Below are positions 7,622-16,060 of a stretch of DNA of 64,000 nucleotides, in pieces. The first letter of the stretch is position 1. Each line of letters opens with the position of its first letter. The stretch is from Pirellulaceae bacterium (GTDB lineage: Bacteria; Planctomycetota; Planctomycetia; Pirellulales; Pirellulaceae). A model generated the notes under the pieces. That model did no database searches, had not been told where the DNA came from, and worked only from the letters and a program-made list of their open reading frames with translations. The position numbers and the translations under genes were made by a program. The stretch lies in contig JANQLU010000037.1 of the NCBI GenBank assembly GCA_028280445.1, forward strand, positions 124,001 through 188,000, read 5' to 3'.

Positions 7622-8525
7622 AGTAACGTCCTCCGTTAGTTAAGCCGTGGCGAGCCGATCTTGTTCTGACTTCCGTTTGCCAAAACGATTGAAACTCACC
7701 AACCAAATTTAAACCACAAATCCCTAAAGGGGTTAAACGCTGATAAGATCTAAACCAATTTGATTTTTCTCTAACCAATTTGTTTGTCGGCAAAAAAACT
7801 AAATTAGGTTAAGTCCTTGGCGTAATTTGTAAGCAACCTCGACATTTTTTCAACATTATTTTTGGTTATTTCGCAAATATTTTGGCGCGCATAACGCTGA
7901 TCAACAATTCAAATTCGCAGCGCTTTGTAAAAATTACAGGATGAGACACCGATTAACGTTTCTAATTGCATGATTTTTTGGATGCATTGATTTGTTATTT
8001 TATTTTTGGCCGATTCAAGCGTGTGATGATGGTGGAGCTGCCCAATTTGTGAGCGTTTGTAACGCAATCAGTTGTTGAAAAAACAGTTTTCCACAATGTT
8101 CGATCCACGTAACATCGTTTCGCGGTTGCGAAATTGATTCGCGAGACATGCAGATGACGTAAAAAACTCCTGAAAAACAAGCAATCTCGAACAATTTTTG
8201 CATCGGACCCGTTTGTTGGGCGCAAAAACAGTTCGACTGTCGTTGTCGCGATGGTTTTTGTTCGATTCAGCGTGCAAATATTTGTTTCAAATTGAGAAAC
8301 GGCTTTGCAAACCGCAGATCGAAAAAAACGCGCACTTTTTTTACAAGCGTTTTGCGCTGATTTTGTTTTCAACAAAGGCACGACGCGTTTTGTTTTGCAA
8401 AATAGAACGCGATTGTGAATGGCTGTTGTTGAGCACCAAAAAAAATTCAAAATTTTTTTGTTTTTTTTGTTTTGAAACACCAATTTCGGGTTTCAACAAA
8501 GAAATTTAAATCAAAACATCAATGG
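7622..8525. other. Long gene-free, A/T-tract-rich region
   Basis: About 900 bp without a convincing gene. Open frames on both strands (for example minus 7995-8483) have erratic composition and no family motif. The region has many A- and T-runs separated by short GCG/CGC islands, the near-repeat ACCAATTTG twice around 7751-7782, and a single DnaA-box-like TTTTCCACA at 8087-8095. It must hold the promoter and leader of the histone-like gene. I see no tRNA, RNase P or tmRNA signature. Confidence 0.6.
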
Positions 8526-9299
8526 TCACCAAGGTCTGCCACCACCGAATCCACCTCGATCAATCATCTGGAGTGATTGAAAACTGGAAAACGCCAACAT
8601 GCCAAACAGAATCGCCATAAAGACCTGTCGAAACACAACGACTCCTGCAAATGCGGCCAGAGCGCCGGCAATGACCGATACCCAAAGCGATTGTCGAACG
8701 CCATCCGACGGATTGGCGTGCGTAAAGATGGCGCGTGAAATCTGTCCTCCATCGAGCGGGAAAACAGGAATCAGATTGACCAGTCCCCAGAACGTATTGA
8801 TCAACAGCATAAAGAAAATGAAGTACCAGAGATTTGGATTGATTTGAAAACTAAAGACTGGTTGAAAAAAATAGCCGCCTTCGGGGATGATAATTTTTCC
8901 ACCATTCAAATAGACCAAACCCACTACCAGTCCCGCCAGAATAAAACCCGCTGCAGGTCCGGCAAAACTAATGATGACTTGTTCGGCTGTGGTACGCCCA
9001 AATTTCTGTCGCGGACTCCAAGCAGCCTGATCGCCGCCGCTGATCGCCAACCCGCCACCAAAGTAAAGACTGATCCGCGGAACTTCGCCATACCATCGCA
9101 TGACGAACGCGTGCCCCAATTCATGGACGAGAATGGAAATGAACACCACCACCGTCCAGATGACAATCGTAATCGGATCGCCCAGGCGGGATCCCATGAT
9201 AATGCTGACCAACCAGAACAAAGGATGCACGCGGACGGGAATCCCTGAAATTTTGAAACTAAGATCGTAAGGAGTTTGGCGTGGCTCTTGAAATAACAT
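8526..9299 (-). CDS. Site-2-protease-family (M50) intramembrane zinc metalloprotease
   Basis: S2P proteases cut substrates inside the membrane. The 257-residue protein has the zinc motif HELGH (residues 59-63) in a membrane helix and the third-ligand motif NLIPVFPLDGGQ (Asp183), with about five hydrophobic segments (27-45, 47-65, 110-130, 156-178, 200-230). No PDZ or CBS domain is present, so it belongs to the small stand-alone group. The open frame continues upstream but ATG 9299 gives the best N-terminus. It lies 69 bases downstream of lpxB on the same strand and is probably co-transcribed with it. A Gly-rich C-terminus ends the protein. Substrate unknown. Confidence 0.88.
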   Translation of the reverse strand: MLFQEPRQTPYDLSFKISGIPVRVHPLFWLVSIIMGSRLGDPITIVIWTVVVFISILVHELGHAFVMRWYGEVPRISLYFGGGLAISGGDQAAWSPRQKFGRTTAEQVIISFAGPAAGFILAGLVVGLVYLNGGKIIIPEGGYFFQPVFSFQINPNLWYFIFFMLLINTFWGLVNLIPVFPLDGGQISRAIFTHANPSDGVRQSLWVSVIAGALAAFAGVVVFRQVFMAILFGMLAFSSFQSLQMIDRGGFGGGRPW

Positions 9300-9368
9300 T
9301 GTTAAAACAAAACTTGTGGCGAAAAATGATTTCCTGAACCTCAGTTTATCAAGATTCAACAGGGAGCG

Positions 9369-10592
9369 TTATGCTGCGTAAGCAGTATTCGGATTTGGCG
9401 CGGAAATCTTTGCAAGTTGTTGCAGAATATATTCTGCGGCTTTGACGGAGGCGCCCGGTGTCGCAAAGTTTTGGTTGAGTTCGGCCAATTGATCGATCAC
9501 TTTCTGACGCTCCTCCGGCTCGTTCAACCATCGTCGAATCCAGGCGGCAATTTTTACCGATTCGTTTTTGGTTGAAAAATATTCTGGAAATGGAATGGGT
9601 TCTGGTTGAGGTGAATCGGGGTCCAACAAACGCCAGGCTGGTTTTTCAATTTCGGATACCGCCATCAAGTTGGGCAGCGTGATGTATTTGCACCGCAAGA
9701 CAAGCCTGCCCAGGAATTTGTTGCGATGGCTGACGCGATATGAAATGACACTCGGTTTTTTATGAAACATCAGTTCCAACGACACCGAGCCGCTACAGGC
9801 AATACAAGCCGTTGCAGCCTCGATGAGTTCCGGTGTTTTTCCAATGTAGATTTCGGCATCGATATTTTTTGCTGTAACCTGTTGTTGAGCGATGTTGGCC
9901 TGCTGGAGATTAAAACTGGCAATCGCAACACGGAGTCCCGGCGTTTCCCTCTGGATCCGCGATGCGGCGTCGAGCATCATGCCGATATTGCTGGTGACTT
10001 CCTGTTTTCGACTGCCAGGCAGCAGCGTCAAAACCGGTGCCTGAGTTTGAAAATTTGAACGAATGAACGTTTGATCCAATTGGCGTTGATGTAACTCATC
10101 GAAATAGGGATGGCCAACGTAAACCGCCTGGCAGCCGCGTTCGGCGAACCACTTTGGCTCAAACGGCAATTTGCACAAGACGTGATCCACATCACGTTTC
10201 AATTTTTTGACCCGATGCGACGCCCAGGCCCACATTTGGGGAACGCCGTAATAGAAAACCGGGATCCCGCGTTGTTTGGCCAAACGCGCGATGTGCCAAT
10301 TGAATCCAGGAAAATCGACCAGGACGACGGCGTCCGGAGAATGTTCATCAAAATATTTTGCGGCCTGTTTCTTGAGTGCAAAAAACTGCGGCAGTGTTTT
10401 AATCAGCGTCAGTGAAAACAACATCAGCGATAGCTGCGTGAGGTCAAATAGCAGCTGACAGCCAGTTGTACTCATTTTGGGGCCGCCAAAACCGACACAC
10501 TCGATTTGCGGGTCGTGTTTTTTCAGTTCACGAATGAGATTCGCAGCGTGCAAATCTCCACTCGGTTCGCCGACAGAAAAAAAGATCTTCAT
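9369..10592 (-). CDS. lpxB: Lipid-A-disaccharide synthase LpxB
   Basis: LpxB joins UDP-2,3-diacylglucosamine and lipid X to form lipid A disaccharide phosphate at the inner face of the cytoplasmic membrane. The 407-residue protein starts MKIFFSVGEPSGDLHAANLI-like and has FVGFGGPKM-type and LLPGSRKQEV motifs, plus IACSGSVSLELM near the nucleotide site, all typical. An in-frame GTG nine bases upstream (10601) is possible; the ATG at 10592 matches the family start. Presence of LpxB argues for a lipid-A-containing outer membrane. Divergent from the HAD-like gene and followed by the S2P protease gene. Confidence 0.95.
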   Translation of the reverse strand: MKIFFSVGEPSGDLHAANLIRELKKHDPQIECVGFGGPKMSTTGCQLLFDLTQLSLMLFSLTLIKTLPQFFALKKQAAKYFDEHSPDAVVLVDFPGFNWHIARLAKQRGIPVFYYGVPQMWAWASHRVKKLKRDVDHVLCKLPFEPKWFAERGCQAVYVGHPYFDELHQRQLDQTFIRSNFQTQAPVLTLLPGSRKQEVTSNIGMMLDAASRIQRETPGLRVAIASFNLQQANIAQQQVTAKNIDAEIYIGKTPELIEAATACIACSGSVSLELMFHKKPSVISYRVSHRNKFLGRLVLRCKYITLPNLMAVSEIEKPAWRLLDPDSPQPEPIPFPEYFSTKNESVKIAAWIRRWLNEPEERQKVIDQLAELNQNFATPGASVKAAEYILQQLAKISAPNPNTAYAA

Positions 10593-10733
10593 CCTTGCCA
10601 CGTTTTACGTTGATTGAAATCCATCTCGAAACGCAGGCTCTATTGTTGCAAATCGCCGAAGTTCGATGAATATCAACTCGTCGCCGATTCCGTGCAGATT
10701 GAACTGGTTATCGGCCGATTTCGTAAGGAATCT

Positions 10734-11216
10734 ATGCGAATCGCTTTTGATTTGGACGATACGATCATTCCAGGTCGAATCCCATTTCCGGTTTATCCTC
10801 GACCGCGCAACCCCATTCGCCGATGGCTTTGTCGCGAGCCGCTGCGGGTCGATTGCGTTGAATTGATCAACGAACTGCGTGCTGATGGGCACGAGGTCTG
10901 GGTTTACACGACGTCGTATCGCGATCCGTTTTGGACGAAGTTAATGTTCTGGGCTTACGGAACACGTGTTGGCCGGGTGATCAACAATTCGGAACACGAT
11001 CGAATGATGGAGAAAATGGGTCACGCCTACAGTCGCTGCACTAAATTCCCGCCGGCATTTGGAATTGATTTGTTGATCGACGAATGCGGCGGTGTGTTAT
11101 TGGAATCCCAAGAATACGGATTCGAAATCGTCCAGGTGCTGCCCGATGATTTGGATTGGGCAGAAAAAATTCGCCAGCGCGTGGGGCGGGACAAACAAAA
11201 AAGCGACACCCAGTAG
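10734..11216 (+). CDS. HAD-superfamily phosphatase-like protein
   Basis: HAD enzymes use an N-terminal Asp nucleophile. Here motif I is FDLDDT at the very N-terminus and motif II VWVYTTSYR; the acidic C-terminal motif is probably IDLLIDECGG. The product is 160 residues. The open frame starts at 10614, but ATG 10734 is chosen because it is preceded by AAGGA at five bases and because the catalytic motif then starts at residue 3, as in the family. Small soluble members without a cap act on small phosphorylated molecules; the substrate cannot be told. The gene is divergent from lpxB with about 140 bases between start codons. Confidence 0.8.
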   Translation: MRIAFDLDDTIIPGRIPFPVYPRPRNPIRRWLCREPLRVDCVELINELRADGHEVWVYTTSYRDPFWTKLMFWAYGTRVGRVINNSEHDRMMEKMGHAYSRCTKFPPAFGIDLLIDECGGVLLESQEYGFEIVQVLPDDLDWAEKIRQRVGRDKQKSDTQ

Positions 11217-11229
11217 TGCCGCTTTCTTG
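11197..11229. terminator. Probable intrinsic terminator overlapping the HAD gene stop
   Basis: Stem AAAGCGACAC / GTGCCGCTTT with one mismatch, bases 11199-11226, with the TAG stop in the loop region and flanking A and T tracts. It lies between convergent genes. Confidence 0.5.
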
Positions 11230-11253
11230 AATTCGAGTCAACAAAATTTGTTG

Positions 11254-11724
11254 CTAGTTTTTCTTTTCTTTTTTCGCTTTTGCGAATCCTTTTTCGAATG
11301 CTTTTTTGTTGAAGACCATGGCGATTTTGTCTTTGTCTGATTCAGCGCTATTCACTTTTTTCGCACAGCCGCCACAGCACATCTTGACTTCCATCTTGCC
11401 GATTTTCACGACCGCTTCGTCATTCAGTTTGCCGCCGGAGAAAGGGCAACCTTTTTGGACGTATTGTCCGGTTTGAACCATTTGCTTGTTGGCTGCTGCT
11501 GTGAATTTTTCCGGATTCTTTTTGTATGCTTTGACGCAATTGCCGCAGCACATGTAAAGATTGCCTTGTTTGGTTTTGACAACTTTACTGGCTTTCGCTT
11601 TTGCTTTGCCCATGACGACACATTTGACGTCTTTGAGTTTCACTTTGTCGTCTTTTTTCTCTTCGTCATCGGTAACGAACAGAAAACTGGTTGCCAACAA
11701 ACAACAGATTGCAAATTTTGCCAT
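11254..11724 (-). CDS. Secreted Cys-rich, putative metal-binding protein with two CCGxC repeats
   Basis: The 156-residue protein has an N-terminal signal segment (MAKFAICCLLATSFLF), then two related modules. Each pairs an early Cys (CVVMGK; GCPFSGGK) with a CCGNC or CCGGC motif followed by a Lys-rich helix. The arrangement resembles TRASH/YHS-like treble-clef metal-binding modules; the family call is inference. Lys-rich throughout. ATG start with GGGG seven bases upstream. A role in binding copper or another heavy metal in the periplasm is plausible but not shown. It is convergent with the HAD-like gene. Confidence 0.65.
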   Translation of the reverse strand: MAKFAICCLLATSFLFVTDDEEKKDDKVKLKDVKCVVMGKAKAKASKVVKTKQGNLYMCCGNCVKAYKKNPEKFTAAANKQMVQTGQYVQKGCPFSGGKLNDEAVVKIGKMEVKMCCGGCAKKVNSAESDKDKIAMVFNKKAFEKGFAKAKKEKKN

Positions 11725-11992
11725 TTTACACCCCTATGGATTCAAAAAAATTGTTTAAAAACTAGCTGAGCATTGCGGTTCGATTATCGCATATCCGCTT
11801 GGCGATACAAGAAACTATTCAACTGATTCTGTACGAAACGGACAGTGAAATGTATCGCAGAAATTCTCAATGATCGAAAATTTTCGAAAGTTTCCCAATC
11901 TCATCGGATGCTATCCCCCCACGGGATTCAAGGAATCTTAAAAGAAATTGTTGTCTCGATCGTATCGTTGCTAACGTTTTTCCCACAACACC

Positions 11993-13291
11993 TCAAGATT
12001 TGCGCGGCTCTTTCAAACGGAAGGTCATTAGCCAACCGACGAACAGCAAAGCTGTCACCAGACAAAAAACAGTTTCAAATCCTACAAAATCCAACAACAA
12101 GCCGAGAGCGGTTGAAGTAAAAATTGCCGGCCCGGCCATACAAAGGCTGAGAACTCCCAGGAGTTTCGGTTGTTGATCGCGCGTTGTCAGTTCTAAAGCA
12201 AAATTTGAAAAAATCCGCATTGTCACCGGGGTCAATCCGATAATGACAAACACCAAGAAAAACCAGGTTGCGCCAACGGCGGGAAAGTGTGACAACACGA
12301 TTGCCAGAATCGGACCAGCGCAAATGGCCAACATCACAATTCTCAATACCAGGCGATTACCAAATTGATCCGCCAAGCGGCCGGCGGGAATGCTGAACAG
12401 TGCCATGCCAATATTTTGGGCGATGACGAACGTTAACAAATCTTGGTTTTGCATTCCCAGTCGTTCCCGTCCCAACGCCTGGTAGTGAGGAAACAGCGTC
12501 ATCGACATTCCAAACAGTGCTGCCACGATAGACAATTGTCGAAAATTTTTCTGATCGCGAAGCGTTGAAAAAACGGATTTGAATATTTCTCCAAGGGAAA
12601 CTGGGTTTCCGTCGGTAACGTCCCGTTGTTCACGGAGGTTAGTAGTAATCAGGGCCGCGATCAGAAATGCGATACCAGCAAACAAAAATATGGCAGTAAA
12701 ATTCGCAACTTCTGAATACAGCCAGATTCTCAACAAAAACCAGGCGGCGGTGATGGCGCTGATCGAGCCGAGTGATGTTGCACAGAGCATTAACAACCCG
12801 CGGCGGCGTGTCGGAATCAGTTTTCCAATAGTCGTTGCCAGCGAAAGTTGGTTGACACCGACGGCAGAGAAGAAAATGGCATAGAGAATCAGAAAAATTG
12901 TTGGCAGAAACCAACTCCCCTGCCCTTCGTTCATTTGCCAAAACAGCGCCAGTAACACAAACACCAACCCCATGATGCCTGTGCAGGTTGCCAAAATCCA
13001 TTTTTTGATAGGTCGATGAGTCACAAACGACGAAGCCATCAGCGGAGGAACACTTTGGCCAAACCGGTTCAACATCGGGAGGCATGCACGGAGCCAACCT
13101 GTACCGCCCATCGCGTCCATCACGGCTGGCATAATGATACTTTCCGTTTTGAAAATCCAGCCAGTGCGAACGATGACCTGATAGGCAACCAGGGTCAGGA
13201 AATTGGATTTGCGCTGCGTTTGTGAGAGGTGGCTTGAAAAATCGCTTTGAGACGTTTCTAAAGATCCAGAATTATCAATTTCGGCGGCCAC
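11993..13291 (-). CDS. Major facilitator superfamily transporter
   Basis: A 432-residue protein with about 12 hydrophobic segments in two bundles of six, preceded by a ~30-residue soluble N-terminus. The loop after the second helix resembles the degenerate MFS motif A only loosely; IPAGRLADQFGNRLVLR (middle of the protein) matches the motif A repeat at the start of the second half well. GTG start at 13291 with GGA seven bases upstream. No substrate-specific feature is visible; drug or metabolite efflux is the common role of such proteins. It is transcribed away from the LON-domain gene cluster on the same strand, with 118 bases between. Confidence 0.85.
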   Translation of the reverse strand: MAAEIDNSGSLETSQSDFSSHLSQTQRKSNFLTLVAYQVIVRTGWIFKTESIIMPAVMDAMGGTGWLRACLPMLNRFGQSVPPLMASSFVTHRPIKKWILATCTGIMGLVFVLLALFWQMNEGQGSWFLPTIFLILYAIFFSAVGVNQLSLATTIGKLIPTRRRGLLMLCATSLGSISAITAAWFLLRIWLYSEVANFTAIFLFAGIAFLIAALITTNLREQRDVTDGNPVSLGEIFKSVFSTLRDQKNFRQLSIVAALFGMSMTLFPHYQALGRERLGMQNQDLLTFVIAQNIGMALFSIPAGRLADQFGNRLVLRIVMLAICAGPILAIVLSHFPAVGATWFFLVFVIIGLTPVTMRIFSNFALELTTRDQQPKLLGVLSLCMAGPAIFTSTALGLLLDFVGFETVFCLVTALLFVGWLMTFRLKEPRKS

Positions 13292-13409
13292 AATTATTTC
13301 CGCCAGCAGCGAAATAAAACGACGAGTTGTTGAACACGATCACATTCTATTTTAGCGTTTTAGAACGTTTCACGTAATCCAGCATCAATTGATGAATTAA
13401 CACCGTTGT

Positions 13410-13997
13410 TTATGTGTCAATGGATTCTGCATCCAAGATCAACTTAATTCGTTCGAGCACTGACGGTGTTGAATAAATTTGGTACCGTTGCTCGGCGTCC
13501 AATGAAACAGCCATTAACACCAAATCTGCCATTTGCTCCAACGACACCTGTTCGGGGATCGTATCTTCAGAAATTCCGCGGCGCGACAGCGCGTCCATTA
13601 GCTCATCGCGAATTGATTCAAGTTCATTGGCCGAGCAATGTTCAATTTCGTCGTCAAAATCTTCGATCTCTGCGACAGGGTATGGAGCTGGATGATCGGG
13701 AATCGGAAATATTTGAACACGTTTCAGCCCCAGTAACACGATCATGAACCGGCCATCATCCAACGGTTCGTATTTTTCCAGTTGCCCCACTCCACCAATT
13801 GGACAAACGGGAGCGACACCGCTCAATTTATTTTTGTCCTCGCCGAGGACGGTTCCGATCACCAGTTCGCCGCGGCCGTCCAATAAATCTTGTGTCATTT
13901 GGCGATAGCGAGGCTCGAAAATATGCAGGGGCATAATCTGCCCCGGAAACAAAATTGTGTCTGGCAACGGAAATAGCGGAATTTTTTTTCGCGTCAT
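13410..13997 (-). CDS. Stand-alone LON N-terminal (substrate-recognition) domain protein
   Basis: The 195-residue product matches the N-terminal domain of Lon protease: IPLFPLPDTILFPGQIMPLHIFEPRYR-type start (residues 6-32), then the GVAPVCPIGGVGQLEKYEPLDDGRF region, and a helical C-terminal half. There is no ATPase or protease domain. In bacteria such stand-alone LON-domain proteins are widespread with unknown function, perhaps as substrate adaptors. ATG start. Neighbours are the MFS transporter downstream and the divergent AI-2E-type permease. Confidence 0.9.
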   Translation of the reverse strand: MTRKKIPLFPLPDTILFPGQIMPLHIFEPRYRQMTQDLLDGRGELVIGTVLGEDKNKLSGVAPVCPIGGVGQLEKYEPLDDGRFMIVLLGLKRVQIFPIPDHPAPYPVAEIEDFDDEIEHCSANELESIRDELMDALSRRGISEDTIPEQVSLEQMADLVLMAVSLDAEQRYQIYSTPSVLERIKLILDAESIDT

Positions 13998-14218
13998 ACA
14001 ACTATCACTTTTTTCAAAAGCCGTAAACTATTTGATGGGCGGGGTTCCGTTGTTTTGATTTTTTTCGCAATCTTGGCGTGATTGCGAGCGAACACATTCG
14101 AGTTGAAGTTTTGTTTCGTTTCGTGTTTGTCATCTAGCTTCGGTTGTCGCTGCGCATCACAATGAAACCAGTCTCAGATCGAGTTTCCAACGTATTGAAT
14201 TATCACTTGTAAACCAAC

Positions 14219-15685
14219 ATGTCTCGAAAAATTTCTTTTTGGATTCTACTTGGCGTAATTTTTTTGTTGGCGATCGTGTTTTTGCGCGTCATGGCCAGTT
14301 TTTTGATCCCCATGTTTCTGGCTGCAATTTTATGCGTCATGTTTGGCCCGATACACGTCTGGATTTATAAAAAAGTGGGACAGCGGCCAAAAACAGCGGC
14401 ATTGCTGACCACAGGAACGATCATGTTGGTCGTTTTGGTTCCCATGGTAATTTTGATCACGTTGGCCATTTTCGAAAGTCGAGAGATCGTTTCAAAACTC
14501 GACGCGAATACCATCAAGGGCAAAGCGGAAAAAGTTCGCACTAGCCTGAAACTAGATTTGCCATACAAGGATGATTTTGAAAACGTCGAAGCGCATTTGG
14601 ATAAATTAACCAGTGGCGTGAATCCCGATACCTGGCAGCAAAAACAGCTCGAGCTGACCTATCTCGAGCGAGCGAGTAAAAATTTTATTGATCATTGGGA
14701 GCAAGACCCAAATCGTGACGAAGATCGCCAAACGAAAAATGCAGTCGCAGGGCTCATCGAAAAATATCAAAAGCAGCTTGAGAACTGTAACAAACAACTC
14801 ATCATTCTGGTGTCGGATAGCTCTGACACGGAAAAAAAAGTTGCGGCTGAATCGGACTACCGCACGTCGTTGGAAGCAATGAATCAGTCCTATCGTGACC
14901 TTAAAACAAAAATCCTGGGCGGAAGATTTTGGGCAACGGTCCGTGAACTTGCCAACCCAACACCCGAAGAATCGGCAGAGTACAACGCCAAAATTCAAGC
15001 GTTGTTGACGAAATGGGTTCTGGCTTTGGGCAGTGCAACGACGTCACTAGTCGGTCGATTGATCTTTGGCATTTCCATCATGATCATTTCGACCTATTTC
15101 TTTTTTCTCGATGGTCGGAAAATGATCGAATCGATCAAGTTTTTGTCGCCGATGGATGATGCGCACGAAGATGAATTGTTGGCGGAATTCAACAAGGTGA
15201 GTCGTGCAGTTGTCATTGCAACGTTGTTGTCAGCGGTGGTTCAAGGGTTCCTGGCCGGGTTGGGATACTATTTTTGCGGTGTCGGCTCAGTATTTTTGTT
15301 GACGTTGCTGACCACGGTTTTTGCGCTAATCCCGTTCGTGGGTGCGACTGCGATATGGCTTCCCGCGGCGTTGTGGCTCTATTTCATTGACGGTAGTCCG
15401 GTGTATGCCATCATTCTCGGCATCTATGGGGCAGCGGTGGTTTCGACGGCTGACAATGTTATCAAGCCGTTTATTTTGCACGGACAATCCAACATCCATC
15501 CGCTGTTGGCATTGCTCAGTGTTTTGGGCGGAGTTTCGACACTCGGTCCGATTGGAATTTTGGTCGGACCCATGATCGTCGTTTTTCTACAAACGCTCCT
15601 CAAAATTTTGCAACGTGAATTGTCTACACTCGATGACGAAGAAGCCGCAACGGCCGGTGGTGGTGAGCCTGCTGCGGAAACTTAG
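14219..15685 (+). CDS. AI-2E/PerM-family membrane permease
   Basis: The family transports autoinducer-2 or ions and has 7-8 membrane helices. The 488-residue protein has two N-terminal helices (about 6-24, 28-50), one near 61-84, then a long soluble stretch (about 85-275, partly coiled-coil) and a C-terminal bundle with the hallmark LGGVSTLGPIGILVGP. The soluble insert is longer than in typical ~350-residue members. An acidic/Ala-rich tail ends the protein. ATG start. It is divergent from the LON-domain gene and its 3' end runs into a cluster of repeats. Substrate unknown. Confidence 0.88.
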   Translation: MSRKISFWILLGVIFLLAIVFLRVMASFLIPMFLAAILCVMFGPIHVWIYKKVGQRPKTAALLTTGTIMLVVLVPMVILITLAIFESREIVSKLDANTIKGKAEKVRTSLKLDLPYKDDFENVEAHLDKLTSGVNPDTWQQKQLELTYLERASKNFIDHWEQDPNRDEDRQTKNAVAGLIEKYQKQLENCNKQLIILVSDSSDTEKKVAAESDYRTSLEAMNQSYRDLKTKILGGRFWATVRELANPTPEESAEYNAKIQALLTKWVLALGSATTSLVGRLIFGISIMIISTYFFFLDGRKMIESIKFLSPMDDAHEDELLAEFNKVSRAVVIATLLSAVVQGFLAGLGYYFCGVGSVFLLTLLTTVFALIPFVGATAIWLPAALWLYFIDGSPVYAIILGIYGAAVVSTADNVIKPFILHGQSNIHPLLALLSVLGGVSTLGPIGILVGPMIVVFLQTLLKILQRELSTLDDEEAATAGGGEPAAET

Positions 15686-15740
15686 CGACGTCACATTTGA
15701 GTCTACATTGGTTGGCATGCAACTGGCATCCGTCGCATCT

Positions 15741-15766
15741 TGAGCGGCAAGGCACTAGCCGCCGGT
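15741..15766. repeat. Family B half-unit, copy 3
   Basis: Only the left arm TGAGCGGCAAGGCACTAGCC with GCCGGT is present; it is immediately followed by a Family E palindrome, suggesting one repeat inserted into or recombined with another. Confidence 0.7.
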
Positions 15767-15779
15767 CGAAGTGCTTTGC

Positions 15780-15801
15780 GTGCCACTGGCTCTGCCAGTG
15801 C
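15780..15801. repeat. Family E palindrome, copy 1
   Basis: GTGCCACTGGC followed by TCT and GCCAGTGC. The CACTGGC/GCCAGTG stem recurs at 15898, 23021, 23107, 23203 and 24406. Confidence 0.75.
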
Positions 15802-15897
15802 GTTGCGTTCAACTCATGGTTTTCGATTAAATGTAATGCCGAGCGCCAGTTTTGTTCAGGCGGGTCATTCGATAACAAAGTGGACTTTTGCTGCCGT

Positions 15898-15922
15898 ACA
15901 CTGGCTGGGGCCAGTGGCACCC
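15898..15922. repeat. Family E palindrome, copy 2
   Basis: CACTGGCTGGGGCCAGTGG followed by CACCC. This is the reverse complement of the copy that forms the end of thiE (23021-23042). Confidence 0.75.
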
Positions 15923-15945
15923 GTTGCGACGTCACATTGGTGAAC

Positions 15946-16014
15946 TGAGCGGGAAGGCGCTAGCCGCCGGTATTCGAGGGTTCGTTCACCGGCGGCTAGC
16001 GCCTTGCCGCTCAC
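15946..16014. repeat. Family B palindrome, copy 4
   Basis: Intact core: TGAGCGGGAAGGCGCTAGCC / GGCTAGCGCCTTGCCGCTCA with a loop of about 20 bases. It shares the preceding GTGAAC with the MITE-like copies but lacks their outer arms. Convergent gap; 15686-16060 holds nothing but repeats. Confidence 0.85.
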
Positions 16015-16060
16015 AAGACAAAACAAAATTGGAGCAGCTGGCTGCGCGGAAATTTTGCAA

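Noticed and set aside
8087..8095. DnaA-box-like TTTTCCACA, possible replication origin
   Set aside because: Only one copy and no dnaA, dnaN or gyrase gene nearby.
7995..8509. Open frames on both strands in the gene-free region (minus 7995-8483, plus 8198-8509)
   Set aside because: Composition is random-like (many Phe, Cys, Asn), no start signal and no motif; long only because A/T runs avoid stops in these frames.
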